This document shows, piece after piece, positions 1-7,027 of a stretch of DNA of 12,402 nucleotides. Source of the DNA: an uncultured Treponema sp. (GTDB lineage: Bacteria; Spirochaetota; Spirochaetia; Treponematales; Treponemataceae); assembly GCA_937893155.1 (NCBI GenBank), contig CALBGU010000227.1, positions 1 through 12,402 on the forward strand. Direction: 5' to 3'. The notes beneath the pieces are model-generated. The model ran no database searches. It was given only the letters and a program-made list of their open reading frames with translations, and was not told where the DNA came from. The position numbers were made by a program, and so were the translations under genes. The number at the start of each line of letters is the position of its first letter. Positions within the stretch are counted from its first letter, which is position 1.

Positions 1-1838
1 AATGGGGACAAGTTTGTTTTATGTTTTTCGTAGACTATATAATACAACTTTTCCCATTGTTGTTTTAGCATACCTTTTGTAACACGTCCTAATCCTGGCT
101 CTAAGATTTCGTCGCTGCCGAGCACGGTACACGGAGAATTATAGCCGATAGTGCCGCTTCCCTGCGCGCCTGTCGGATAATAAATCTTTGTGCCGTCTTT
201 TTGCGTCTTCCACAAATGCGCGCTGTCTTTCTTCTGCTCGTCTGCAAGCGTGAATGCCTTATTCAAATTGAGCTTGGCGCGTTTTGTTTCCGCTTCTCGT
301 GTCTGTGCCGAAAGCCATTCGAGCGTCGCCGTTGTGCTGTGTCCATAGAACCACGCAGACATATGCCCCACATTGCCGCTCAAATTCACCTGATAAATGC
401 CGAGGTCGCTTTTTCGAGAAGTCAACTCGCGCACAATCGCATTACGGCTGTCAACCGTCGTTTTATCATCAAGATACATATCCGCCGTTTCCACCTCTGC
501 ACCGCACAAATCGCGGAACAACAGCTGATATTCTTCGTTTTCGCCTGCTGTGCTGTAATAAAGAATGTTGTCGTCGGAAATCAGATAGAACCAGTTATTG
601 TAATCCGCCGCGTTGCCGTCATCATCTGTGTCAAAGATAAGTTTGCCGTCAATCGGAGCGTTGTAGCTTCGTGAACCGCCGAAAATGCGCTCTTTTTTGA
701 AGTTCGTTCCCCATTTGCAGCTTAACGGAAGCAATGCCGCAAAATAGTTGTCGCGCTGTGAAGCAAAAGCCATGACCGTCATACCGCCCATACTTTGCCC
801 AGAGCCATAAATGCGGTTTTCATCGATGTTGTATTTTTCCGTGAGCGAATCAAGGAGCTGCCAGACTGCTTGCGCGGCACAACTAAGCGTCCAGTTGTCG
901 CGAGCAATGCGCAAATTGTAATGCGGGTTTTCTTCGTTCATAAAGAAATCTTCGCTAATCGCAGGACACACAACAATAGCTCCGTCAAGTCCCTGCGCGC
1001 GAAGCAAATCGCGGAAATACGGAGAAGCGTAGTTTGCCGCGCCCTGTGATTCGCACAAAGTCAACATCGGGTCGCTGTCCATTGAGCCTGCGTCGTGCAA
1101 ATGCAAAACGAGTGCGTATTTTTTGCTTGCGTCGTAATCAGAAGGCACATAGAGCGCATACGGCAAATCAAAATCCCAATATTCGCCGTTTCCCTCGTCG
1201 AAGCAGTGTTTTGCCGCGAAAACTTCTTTTGTGTAGCCCGCAATTTCGGCAATCGTGTACGTTCCGTCGTTTGCATAGCGGTAGAACTCACTCGGACGCT
1301 TTCCGCCCGTCTGCGGGTCAATGCCGATGTATTCAAAATCGTAATAATTGCCTTTTTCCACGCTTGACGGCGAAATTATGCCGCTTGCGCTCTTAATCGG
1401 CTTTTTCTGCACCACGCCAGCCGCCATTGTCGCCTTGTAGCTCCGTGCATAGCGTGAAACAGAGTAATCTGTGTTCACTTCGATGATGACAAAATTGCCT
1501 TTCCCTGTTCCGCCGCTCTCTGACACCTCTGCCGTGTCGTTGATGTAGATTTTCGTCGGTTTTCCTGCGTCTTTTCCTGCATTCAAATCGTTTTCGCCGA
1601 GCGTCTGCCCGTAATCGAACACGTCGAATGTCGAAAGGTCAACTTTCGCGCCCGAAAGGTCAACACAATACTCAACAGCGATAGCTTTCGGCTTTGAGCC
1701 GTCCATACCGATTGTGCCGATAACGCTGATTGACGTAATCGCATCGTCAGCGGTCAAACTTCCTGCCGTTTTGCTCGCACACGACGTGCAAACAACGAGA
1801 GACAAGAGAAATCCTGCCTTGCACAAAAATCTTTTCAT
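1..1838 (-). CDS. Exported esterase lipoprotein, alpha/beta-hydrolase (EstA / PHB-depolymerase-like), 3' end outside window
   Basis: The minus frame is open from an ATG at 1838 to the window edge (612 codons seen, no stop reached), so the C-terminus is missing. The N-terminus is a lipoprotein signal (MKRFLCKAGFLLSLVVCTSC) with Cys20 as the probable lipidated residue, which would place the enzyme on a membrane surface. Residues about 30-170 resemble the Ig-like N-terminal domain of EstA-type esterases. A hydrolase domain follows: an early strand ending LHLHDAG, the nucleophile elbow GSGQSMGG with Ser349, a candidate acid at Asp422/Asp423 (SDDN) and the candidate His492 in GHMSAW. Such enzymes hydrolyse carboxylic esters, including feruloyl or acetyl esters on plant polysaccharides; the substrate here is inferred only. 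The start has a weak purine-rich site (AGATAAGAAG) and lies 19 bp after the DUF4037 gene, so the two are probably co-transcribed. The hydrolase fold is secure; the exact family is less so. Confidence 0.8.
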   Translation of the reverse strand, partial: MKRFLCKAGFLLSLVVCTSCASKTAGSLTADDAITSISVIGTIGMDGSKPKAIAVEYCVDLSGAKVDLSTFDVFDYGQTLGENDLNAGKDAGKPTKIYINDTAEVSESGGTGKGNFVIIEVNTDYSVSRYARSYKATMAAGVVQKKPIKSASGIISPSSVEKGNYYDFEYIGIDPQTGGKRPSEFYRYANDGTYTIAEIAGYTKEVFAAKHCFDEGNGEYWDFDLPYALYVPSDYDASKKYALVLHLHDAGSMDSDPMLTLCESQGAANYASPYFRDLLRAQGLDGAIVVCPAISEDFFMNEENPHYNLRIARDNWTLSCAAQAVWQLLDSLTEKYNIDENRIYGSGQSMGGMTVMAFASQRDNYFAALLPLSCKWGTNFKKERIFGGSRSYNAPIDGKLIFDTDDDGNAADYNNWFYLISDDNILYYSTAGENEEYQLLFRDLCGAEVETADMYLDDKTTVDSRNAIVRELTSRKSDLGIYQVNLSGNVGHMSAWFYGHSTTATLEWLSAQTREAETKRAKLNLNKAFTLADEQKKDSAHLWKTQKDGTKIYYPTGAQGSGTIGYNSPCTVLGSDEILEPGLGRVTKGMLKQQWEKLYYIVYEKHKTNLSP

Positions 1839-1857
1839 AAAAACACTTCTTATCTGC

Positions 1858-2643
1858 CTATTGCAGAATTGATTTCAGTTCAAAAATGATATTTTCCGCA
1901 CATTTCGCCGTGTCAATGCTCTCATTTCCCAACGAATCGAAAAGCGCATTGAGATTTTTCTCAAAATCACGCGGCAGCAGCGCACAATTCTTTTTGCAAA
2001 GCTCAATAAGCCGCTTTTCTCCAGGGTGCGTCTGTTCATTGAGCGCAAAAATGATGTCGAAATATGATTCTAAAAACGCCGTTGTGCGATGAACCACGCT
2101 GACTCGGTCGCCGCGAGATTGCGCCTTTGCAATTTGCGTGCGATAGGCGGGCAGCGAATCGGAGAGAAGCGCGAGAGAGCGAGAAATGATGTTCGCCTTG
2201 AGCGCGGAGGGGTACGGCACGTTAAAGCGAGCTTTTGCCGCCGCAAGCCGACCTCGTTTATCGCACAAAATGCGGCATGTTTTGAGATTGTGCCACATAC
2301 ACGTCGTGTAGCCGTTCTGTGCTTCGTGTGCTTCAACCACACGCGCCACATCTTGCACAAAGTCGTCGAGATTTCGATACAAAATATCGATGTCTACGCC
2401 GTCGTTCAGCGTGCAGTTGTCTTCGTATTCCCAAAAATGATTGCCGATTTCTATCCGCGAACAATACTTCTCCAAAAATGCCTGCCGCACATCTTGTGCA
2501 ATCGGAGATGACGCATAAACATACACGTCGTAATCGCTCTTTTCGTCGAAATTATCTCCTGCGCGCGAGCCGCCGAGAGCGACAGAGTCAACTTCGCTAA
2601 AGCTGCACAATGTTGCAAAAAACTCGTCCATATTCACCGCCAT
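1858..2643 (-). CDS. Nucleotidyltransferase-fold protein with DUF4037-like C-terminus
   Basis: This 261-residue soluble protein has the Pol-beta-type nucleotidyltransferase signature: GGSRAG at residues 24-29, the metal-binding pair Asp37/Asp39 in SDYDVYVY, and a third acidic strand around Asp84/Asp86 (VDIDILYR). The helical remainder fits the DUF4037 family found behind such domains. Family members transfer a nucleoside monophosphate to a small molecule or protein; aminoglycoside adenylyltransferases are distant relatives, but the substrate cannot be read from sequence. The start at 2643 is supported by GGGAGG five bases upstream; the in-frame Met5 lacks such spacing. The gene is first in a two-gene operon with the esterase lipoprotein and is preceded by a sigma70-like promoter and a terminator-like leader hairpin, which suggests controlled read-through. 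All catalytic acids are present, so an active enzyme is likely. Confidence 0.8.
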   Translation of the reverse strand: MAVNMDEFFATLCSFSEVDSVALGGSRAGDNFDEKSDYDVYVYASSPIAQDVRQAFLEKYCSRIEIGNHFWEYEDNCTLNDGVDIDILYRNLDDFVQDVARVVEAHEAQNGYTTCMWHNLKTCRILCDKRGRLAAAKARFNVPYPSALKANIISRSLALLSDSLPAYRTQIAKAQSRGDRVSVVHRTTAFLESYFDIIFALNEQTHPGEKRLIELCKKNCALLPRDFEKNLNALFDSLGNESIDTAKCAENIIFELKSILQ

Positions 2644-2654
2644 ATTTCCTCCCG

Positions 2655-2700
2655 AAAAAACAAAAAAAGCGCAAGCCCGTTCTGTCCTGACTTACGCTTT
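2655..2700 (-). terminator. Terminator-like leader hairpin (possible attenuator) before the nucleotidyltransferase
   Basis: On the minus strand the transcript would form the stem AAAGCGUAAG / CUUGCGCUUU (10 bp, one G-U pair; arms at 2691-2700 and 2666-2675) with a 15-nt loop. The tract UUUUGUUUUUU follows. It lies directly downstream of a strong minus-strand promoter and ends about 7 bases before the GGGAGG ribosome binding site. This is the architecture of an attenuator rather than an end-of-operon terminator, because no minus-strand gene lies upstream. No known riboswitch class was recognised. Confidence 0.6.
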
Positions 2701-2718
2701 CACTGCTCGACAAAAATG

Positions 2719-2747
2719 AGTATATGATAAGTTATAAAAAAAATCAA
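2719..2747 (-). promoter_or_regulatory. Sigma70-like promoter for the nucleotidyltransferase-esterase operon
   Basis: On the minus strand, the -35 TTGATT (2742-2747) and the -10 TATACT (2719-2724) are separated by exactly 17 bp. The predicted start, near 2712, gives a leader of about 70 nt that contains the terminator-like hairpin. It is divergent from the tRNA promoter, with about 50 bp between their -35 boxes. Confidence 0.6.
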
Positions 2748-2796
2748 ATGCTTTTTTATTTTTGAGAAAAATTTTGAAAAATTTATGAATACCCTC

Positions 2797-2825
2797 TTTA
2801 CATTTTTTTTGATATTTGCTATATT
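2797..2825 (+). promoter_or_regulatory. Sigma70-like promoter for the tRNA-Ile/tRNA-Ala operon
   Basis: The -35 TTTACA (2797-2802) and the -10 TATATT (2820-2825) are 17 bp apart, with an extended -10 TG (TGC immediately before TATATT). The predicted start, near 2832, is about seven bases before the mature 5' end of tRNA-Ile. Confidence 0.65.
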
Positions 2826-2838
2826 CATATTCACCAAC

Positions 2839-2915
2839 GGGACAGTAGCTCAGTTGGTTAGAGCACCGCTCTGATAAGGCGGGGGTCAAAAGTTCAACTC
2901 TTTTCTGTCCCACCA
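2839..2915 (+). tRNA. tRNA-Ile (GAU anticodon), CCA encoded
   Basis: A complete 77-nt cloverleaf is seen. The acceptor stem GGGACAG pairs with CTGTCCC, followed by discriminator A and an encoded CCA. The D-arm is AGCTCAGTTGGTTAGAGC. The anticodon stem CCGCT/GGCGG holds the loop CTGATAA, whose anticodon GAT is at 2873-2875. The T-arm contains GTTCAAC. It reads isoleucine AUC/AUU codons and is first of a tandem pair, two bases before tRNA-Ala. Confidence 0.97.
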
Positions 2916-2917
2916 AC

Positions 2918-2991
2918 GGGGAATTAGCTCAGTTGGCTAGAGCATCGGCTTTGCAAGCCGAGGGTCAGGGGTTCAAGTCCCCTATTCTCCA
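2918..2991 (+). tRNA. tRNA-Ala (UGC anticodon), CCA not encoded
   Basis: The acceptor stem GGGGAAT pairs with ATTCTCC (one G-U pair), followed by discriminator A2991. The next bases are CTT, so CCA must be added after transcription, unlike in the neighbouring tRNA-Ile. The anticodon stem TCGGC/GCCGA holds the loop TTTGCAA with anticodon TGC at 2952-2954. D-arm and T-arm consensus bases are normal. It is co-transcribed with tRNA-Ile and ends at the terminator that follows. Confidence 0.97.
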
Positions 2992-2995
2992 CTTA

Positions 2996-3027
2996 AACGA
3001 GTTCATTTTTATGGACTCGTTTTTTTT
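2996..3027 (+). terminator. Intrinsic terminator of the tRNA operon
   Basis: The stem AACGAGTTCAT (2996-3006) pairs with ATGGACTCGTT (3011-3021) as 11 bp with one G-U pair, around a TTTT loop. A run of T follows directly. It begins four bases after the tRNA-Ala gene. Confidence 0.9.
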
Positions 3028-3094
3028 ATCTTTTTTGAAAATCCTTCTATAAATATTCTATAAAATACCGCGGCAAAGTTTTTAGCAAAAAAGA

Positions 3095-3123
3095 TAGAAA
3101 AAAAAAAGGCAATATGCTATAGT
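3095..3123 (+). promoter_or_regulatory. Candidate promoter placing the transcription start at the permease ATG
   Basis: The -10 TATAGT (3118-3123) is preceded by an extended TGC. A weak -35, TAGAAA (3095-3100), lies 17 bp upstream. The -10 ends 7 bp before the ATG at 3131, so the message could be leaderless. The only alternative ribosome site is the poor GGTGG directly against the ATG. Confidence 0.45.
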
Positions 3124-3130
3124 CGGTGGT

Positions 3131-4531
3131 ATGTTTTTTTATCTTGCCATAAAGAATATAATTGCACGAAAAAGTTCTGCGGTTATTGTTGCGTTTATCG
3201 CATTTGCTATTATGCTTTTGGTCGCGACAAATGCCGTTTTTGACAGCACAGAGCACGGGGTGGAAGAGACATTTACGCACAGTTTTTGCGGAGACATCGT
3301 TATCCGTCCGTTTTTTGAAACTCAGCTATCGCTTTTTGGCGATGATACGCCGGTAACGGGCGAACTTTCTTCTATTCCAAACGTGATTCCTTTTGATGAA
3401 ATCGAAAAAGAACTTTTGCAGATTGATGAAATTGAGCGCACGTTGCCGCAGGTTTCTGGCACGGCGATGATGGAAGCAGGCTCGGAACGAGTGCCTGTAA
3501 CGCTTTTTGGCGTGGACGGCGAAAAATATGCCGAGATGATGAATGCGCTTTCGATTAGCGAAGGGCGTCCGTTTTCCGAGGGCGAAAAGGGGCTGATGCT
3601 CACTAAAAAACACGCGGACGAATTGGGGGTGAAAATCGGCGATACCGTGCAGTTTACGGTGGCGGACGGCATTTCTTTTAGAATCCGTGCGGTGCCGCTC
3701 ACTGCCGTTTATGAATATGCCGTGGAAAATGCCACGCTGGACAAAATCGTTTTAATCGACGCGCCGACGCTCAGGGCATTGCTCGATATGAGCGACACGG
3801 TGCAAAATGAGACAATCGAAGAAGCGGATTTTATGCTGGACGATTTTGATTCGCTGTTTGATTCTGCTTCTGATACGCAAGCCGTGGTTACAGAAACAAT
3901 AAGCGATGATGTTTTTGAGAATGAAGTGCAAGAGGCAAAATCGGCTTCGTGGAATTTTATCATCTGCCGACTCAAAGACGCAAAAGATACAAAAAAAGTG
4001 ATGCATAAAATCAATCGCATTTTCAAAGAAAAGGATTATCCTGCCGAGGCGGTCAACTGGCGAAAATCGGCGGGAAACACCGCGATTTATCTGTATTGGA
4101 TGCGCTTGATTTTGAACGTCGGCATTATTATCGTGCTGTTTTCGGGCTTCATCGTGATTAACAACACGCTGGTTATTAACGTGCTTGACCGAATCCGCGA
4201 AATTGGCACAATGCGGGCAATCGGCGCAAACAAGCGTTTTGTGTCGGCGATGTGTATGACGGAAACGTTTATCATTGCGTGCGCGGCGGGCGTTTTGGGC
4301 ATTATTGCGGGCGCGGCGGTGTCGGCAATGATAAATGCGGCGCATATTTCGTTTTCTAATCTGTTTTTGATTCAGCTTTTCGGCGGCGCTCGGCTTGTCA
4401 CAAAAATCACGGCGCAAAATATTCTGCACTCCGCGGCGGTCGCGCTGATTTTGGGGCTGCTTTCGTGGATTTATCCCGTGAGTGCCGCGCTCAAGGCGAT
4501 TCCAGTGCAGGCAATGCAGGGGGCAAAATAA
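3131..4531 (+). CDS. FtsX/MacB/LolC-type ABC transporter permease 1
   Basis: This 466-residue membrane protein has the MacB/LolC layout. One transmembrane helix lies near residues 16-38, a large periplasmic domain at about 40-320, then three helices near 325-347, 373-400 and 436-456. The conserved cytoplasmic segment REIGTMRAIGA sits between helices 2 and 3. Permeases of this family do not form a channel; they couple cytoplasmic ATPase strokes to extraction of lipoproteins or other substrates on the periplasmic side. Its stop overlaps by one base the ATG of a second, similar permease (TAATG), so the two are translationally coupled and probably form a heterodimer like LolC/LolE. The periplasmic domain carries at residues 237-255 an acidic stretch, DDFDSLFDSASDTQAVVTE, that recurs in the outer-membrane protein downstream. 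The ATPase is not encoded nearby. No convincing Shine-Dalgarno precedes the start. Confidence 0.88.
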   Translation: MFFYLAIKNIIARKSSAVIVAFIAFAIMLLVATNAVFDSTEHGVEETFTHSFCGDIVIRPFFETQLSLFGDDTPVTGELSSIPNVIPFDEIEKELLQIDEIERTLPQVSGTAMMEAGSERVPVTLFGVDGEKYAEMMNALSISEGRPFSEGEKGLMLTKKHADELGVKIGDTVQFTVADGISFRIRAVPLTAVYEYAVENATLDKIVLIDAPTLRALLDMSDTVQNETIEEADFMLDDFDSLFDSASDTQAVVTETISDDVFENEVQEAKSASWNFIICRLKDAKDTKKVMHKINRIFKEKDYPAEAVNWRKSAGNTAIYLYWMRLILNVGIIIVLFSGFIVINNTLVINVLDRIREIGTMRAIGANKRFVSAMCMTETFIIACAAGVLGIIAGAAVSAMINAAHISFSNLFLIQLFGGARLVTKITAQNILHSAAVALILGLLSWIYPVSAALKAIPVQAMQGAK

Positions 4532-5811
4532 TGTACATGCTGATTTTGGGCTTGAGGTCGTTGCTGTACCGCAAAAATCAATATACATCGCTGTTTTTGG
4601 TGTGTCTTTTGGGCACGGGAATTTCGCTGTTTTGCATTTTTTTGATGACGGGAATGCTTTCGGCGCTTGAGTCAAAATCGCGGGTGTATTACGGCGGCGA
4701 TTTGCATATTATGGGCGGAAAAAACGGTAAGATGGAGTTTGTGAACGTTTTGGAAGACATCGAAAAAGTCCGCGGCGTTTTTGGCGAAGAGGCAATTCTT
4801 TCGGAGCGAGTCGACTTCGACGCAAAAGAATCGTCGTTCTTTTTTGAGGGCGTTAGCGCACGTCAGCGCGTTATCAAGGGCGTAGATTTTGAAAAAGAGA
4901 AAGACGTTTTAAGCGTGATAAATTATGTGTCTGGCGGAGCGGAAGATATGGCTGGCTCAAACGGCGTGATTCTTTCTGCCCCGATTGCCGAAAAGCTGGG
5001 CTGCAAGGTCGGCGATGAAATCACGTTTATGCTTCGTTCTGCGGGCGGTTACATCAACACCGTTCCGCTTATCGTGCACGGCATTTTTAAGGATTCGTCC
5101 GCATTCGGAATGTACACGTCGTATATGGACATCGACTGCATTCGCGCGGCTTTTGGCTACTCCAAAACGTGGGCGAACCGCATTTGTATCAGTTTTCCCG
5201 ACGGCGCAAAGCGCGAAAGCGCGGAAACGTATCAGGAGCGGCTGTCGCAGATTTTGCCGATGTACCCGCTGACCGAGAACAAAAAAGATTTTTACGACGC
5301 GCACGGAAACGGCAAGGAAGAATACGCGCTCATTCCATTGCAGTCGAATCTCAAAGAATTCGGCGTGATGATACCTGCAATGCGGGGCATATTTTTGTTC
5401 ATCATCGCAATGCTCATTCTGATAATCGTGGCGGGCATCGGCAGCACTTACCGCGTTATCGTGATGAAGCGAATCAACGAAATCGGCATTTTTATGGCGA
5501 TTGGAATGAAAACAAAAACGATTATTCTGATGATTTTGTCGGAATCAATGTTTTTGCTGCTCTCGGGCTTTGCGGCGGGGTTTGTGCTTTCGCTCGTGCT
5601 TTGCGCCCTTTTCCGCGCCGCCGATTTTTCGGCTATCCCCGCATTTGACCTCTTTTTGAAAAACGGGCATCTCGCCCCGGCGGTGGTGTCCTCCCCGGCG
5701 GTGTCCGCCGTATTTGCGTCAGTTATTTTGCTGACCTTGCTGGCGGTCTTGAGCGGTATTTGGAAATCCATTCGCATTATGCCTGTGCGCGCTCTTGCCA
5801 CAACGGAATAA
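4531..5811 (+). CDS. FtsX/MacB/LolE-type ABC transporter permease 2
   Basis: The ATG at 4531 overlaps the stop of permease 1 by one base and has AGGGGG upstream, so it is preferred over the in-frame ATG at 4465, which lies inside the upstream gene. The 426-residue product has a helix near residues 18-42, a periplasmic domain at about 43-283, and C-terminal helices near 285-310, 325-352 and 388-410. The family segment INEIGIFMAIG follows helix 2. It is a likely partner of permease 1 in a LolCE- or MacB-like transporter that needs a separate ATP-binding subunit. It lacks the acidic DDFDSLFD motif of permease 1. Next on the same strand is a repeat-filled gap, then the LolA-like gene, so the functional unit probably continues although the transcript may not. 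Confidence 0.87.
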   Translation: MYMLILGLRSLLYRKNQYTSLFLVCLLGTGISLFCIFLMTGMLSALESKSRVYYGGDLHIMGGKNGKMEFVNVLEDIEKVRGVFGEEAILSERVDFDAKESSFFFEGVSARQRVIKGVDFEKEKDVLSVINYVSGGAEDMAGSNGVILSAPIAEKLGCKVGDEITFMLRSAGGYINTVPLIVHGIFKDSSAFGMYTSYMDIDCIRAAFGYSKTWANRICISFPDGAKRESAETYQERLSQILPMYPLTENKKDFYDAHGNGKEEYALIPLQSNLKEFGVMIPAMRGIFLFIIAMLILIIVAGIGSTYRVIVMKRINEIGIFMAIGMKTKTIILMILSESMFLLLSGFAAGFVLSLVLCALFRAADFSAIPAFDLFLKNGHLAPAVVSSPAVSAVFASVILLTLLAVLSGIWKSIRIMPVRALATTE

Positions 5812-5842
5812 TGCTTGGAACGGGGAGCAGATAAAAAGGACA

Positions 5843-5870
5843 GATTCCTGTGTCAAGCACGGGAATGACA
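5843..5870. repeat. REP-like palindrome, copy 1
   Basis: ATTCCTGTG (5844-5852) and CACGGGAAT (5858-5866) form a 9-bp stem (one G-T pair) around the loop TCAAG, followed by GACA. On the other strand it reads TGTCATTCCCGTGCTTGA and so on, closely matching palindromes near 9209 and 11144. It lies 32 bp after the permease 2 stop. It may act as an end-of-gene stabilising hairpin or as a dispersed repeat. Confidence 0.6.
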
Positions 5871-5902
5871 AAAAGAAGGGCATACATTCCGCAACAGTGC
5901 CT

Positions 5903-6154
5903 GAATGTGATGTTTTTTGCTTGGAATGTGCAATTTTTATCAAAGAATGGTATGATTCCGTGAAAGAATGTATGTATTCTATCTCGGAATGACATCATTC
6001 TTTGATAGAATAAGCATATTCTTTGCTGGAATGAACACATTCTTTGATAGAATAAGCATATTCTTTGCTGGAATGAACACATTCTTTGCTGGAATGAACA
6101 CATTCTTTGAAGGAATGAGCGAATTATATGAAAGAATTAAAGAGAGATTAGGTT
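5903..6154. repeat. 21-bp tandem repeat array, about 12 units, each a small palindrome
   Basis: GAAT begins every 21 bases at 5903, 5924, 5945, 5966, 5987, 6008, 6029, 6050, 6071, 6092, 6113 and 6134. The central units (5987-6112) are best conserved. They are built on two palindromic cores, GAATG-AACA-CATTC and GAATA-AGCA-TATTC, followed by TTTGCTG or TTTGATA. Units decay towards both ends. The array fills most of the 392-bp gap between permease 2 (stop 5811) and the LolA-like gene (start 6204). There are no unique spacers, so it is not a CRISPR array. ORFs running through it follow from the multiple-of-three period. Confidence 0.9.
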
Positions 6155-6203
6155 TTCTTGCCCGCAATGCAAGGAAAAAGAATCGTTTTATACAGGAGTT
6201 TTT

Positions 6204-6998
6204 ATGAAATTGTATAAGAAAATTGCTTTGGCTCTTATTGCGATTGCTCAATCTGCCTCGTTTTTTGCTCTCGGAGCGAATGACGCAGAAGCAAAAACGC
6301 TTTTGCAAAAGGCGCAGGACAATACGGCATTTTACGGCACGGATTTTTCAGGCTCTTATGTTATCGTTCAAACGAAGCCCGGCGAAGGCTCAAATCAGAC
6401 CGACGCGATTATGTACAGGCGCGACAGCGAGGAAAAATGGGTGATTTTGATTCAGGGACCTGCTAAAGAACGCGGAAAGGGATATTTGCAGTTCGACGGC
6501 AATATTTGGTTTTACGACCCCGCAGACCGCCGCTTTACGTTTACGAGTGCGCGCGATAAGTTCCAGAACACGAATGCCAACAATTCCGATTTTGCTCCCC
6601 AGCATTATGCAAGCGATTACGACATCAAGGCGGTGAGCGAGGAGAAGCTCGGCAATTTTGACTGCGCAGTTTTTGAGTTGACGGCAAAAAGCGGGGTGAA
6701 AGCGGATTACCCTATTCTCAAGCTTTGGGTGACAAAAAACGACGGCTTGGTGCGAAAAAAGGAGGATTACAGTCTTTCTGGTCAAAAACTGCGCGTTACG
6801 GCAATTCCGAGCTATCAGAAAGTGGGAGAGCGAATGGTGCCTGCCAAAATGGTGATTCAGGATTCTCTGCGTGGCAAGAAAATCGGCGGCAAAATGCAGT
6901 ACGAGCAGACGACGATAAAAATATCGAACGTGGCTTTTGTCAAAGTCGATTCTTCCACATACACGAAGCCGTATCTTGAGATGATGTCGGTGCGCTGA
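6204..6998 (+). CDS. Outer-membrane lipoprotein-sorting protein (LolA-like periplasmic carrier)
   Basis: The 264-residue protein has a signal peptide, MKLYKKIALALIAIAQSASF, with likely cleavage after Ala25 (LGA-ND), and no lipobox, so it should be soluble in the periplasm. The mature part resembles the LolA-like family annotated as outer membrane lipoprotein-sorting protein. It opens with a LLQKAQDNT helix, then many beta strands with GSYVIVQ, YRRDSEEKWVILIQGP and GYLQFDGNIWFYDP, forming a half-barrel for lipid or acyl chains, and ends with VPAKMVIQDSLRGKK. AGGAG precedes the ATG by 5-6 bases. It follows the two permeases after the tandem array and is 29 bp from the barrel protein gene, so it probably carries a lipidated or lipid cargo from the permease complex towards the outer membrane. 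The cargo is inferred only. Confidence 0.85.
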   Translation: MKLYKKIALALIAIAQSASFFALGANDAEAKTLLQKAQDNTAFYGTDFSGSYVIVQTKPGEGSNQTDAIMYRRDSEEKWVILIQGPAKERGKGYLQFDGNIWFYDPADRRFTFTSARDKFQNTNANNSDFAPQHYASDYDIKAVSEEKLGNFDCAVFELTAKSGVKADYPILKLWVTKNDGLVRKKEDYSLSGQKLRVTAIPSYQKVGERMVPAKMVIQDSLRGKKIGGKMQYEQTTIKISNVAFVKVDSSTYTKPYLEMMSVR

Positions 6999-7027
6999 CA
7001 GCCGCCGTCGGTTAAAAAGGATTTTTT

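Noticed and set aside
201..674. 157-residue plus-strand ORF
   Set aside because: Antisense to the esterase lipoprotein, which has catalytic motifs and a signal peptide in the other strand.
2692..2916. 74-residue minus-strand ORF starting MVGQKRVELLTPALSERCSN
   Set aside because: Its first third is the exact antisense of tRNA-Ile; this is a known type of false ORF, and the rest overlaps the two divergent promoters.
4465..4530. Upstream in-frame start for permease 2
   Set aside because: It would overlap permease 1 by 67 bases and adds a non-membrane leader; the ATG at 4531 has a good ribosome site and gives the usual N-terminus.
3752..4675. 307-residue minus-strand ORF
   Set aside because: Antisense to the two permease genes; its composition is that of a shadow frame, and the plus-strand proteins have clear family features.
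5777..6103. 108-residue minus-strand ORF with 7-residue repeats
   Set aside because: Reads through the 21-bp array; openness follows from the period being a multiple of three. It has no Shine-Dalgarno and its C-terminal part runs antisense to the REP-like element and permease 2.
5903..6154. CRISPR array
   Set aside because: Units are contiguous 21-mers with no variable spacers, and no cas genes are present.
5968..6207. 79-residue plus-strand ORF overlapping the LolA-like start (ATGA)
   Set aside because: The overlap is suggestive of coupling, but the ORF is mainly array, lacks a ribosome binding site and reads into the upstream region of lolA; not supported as a gene.
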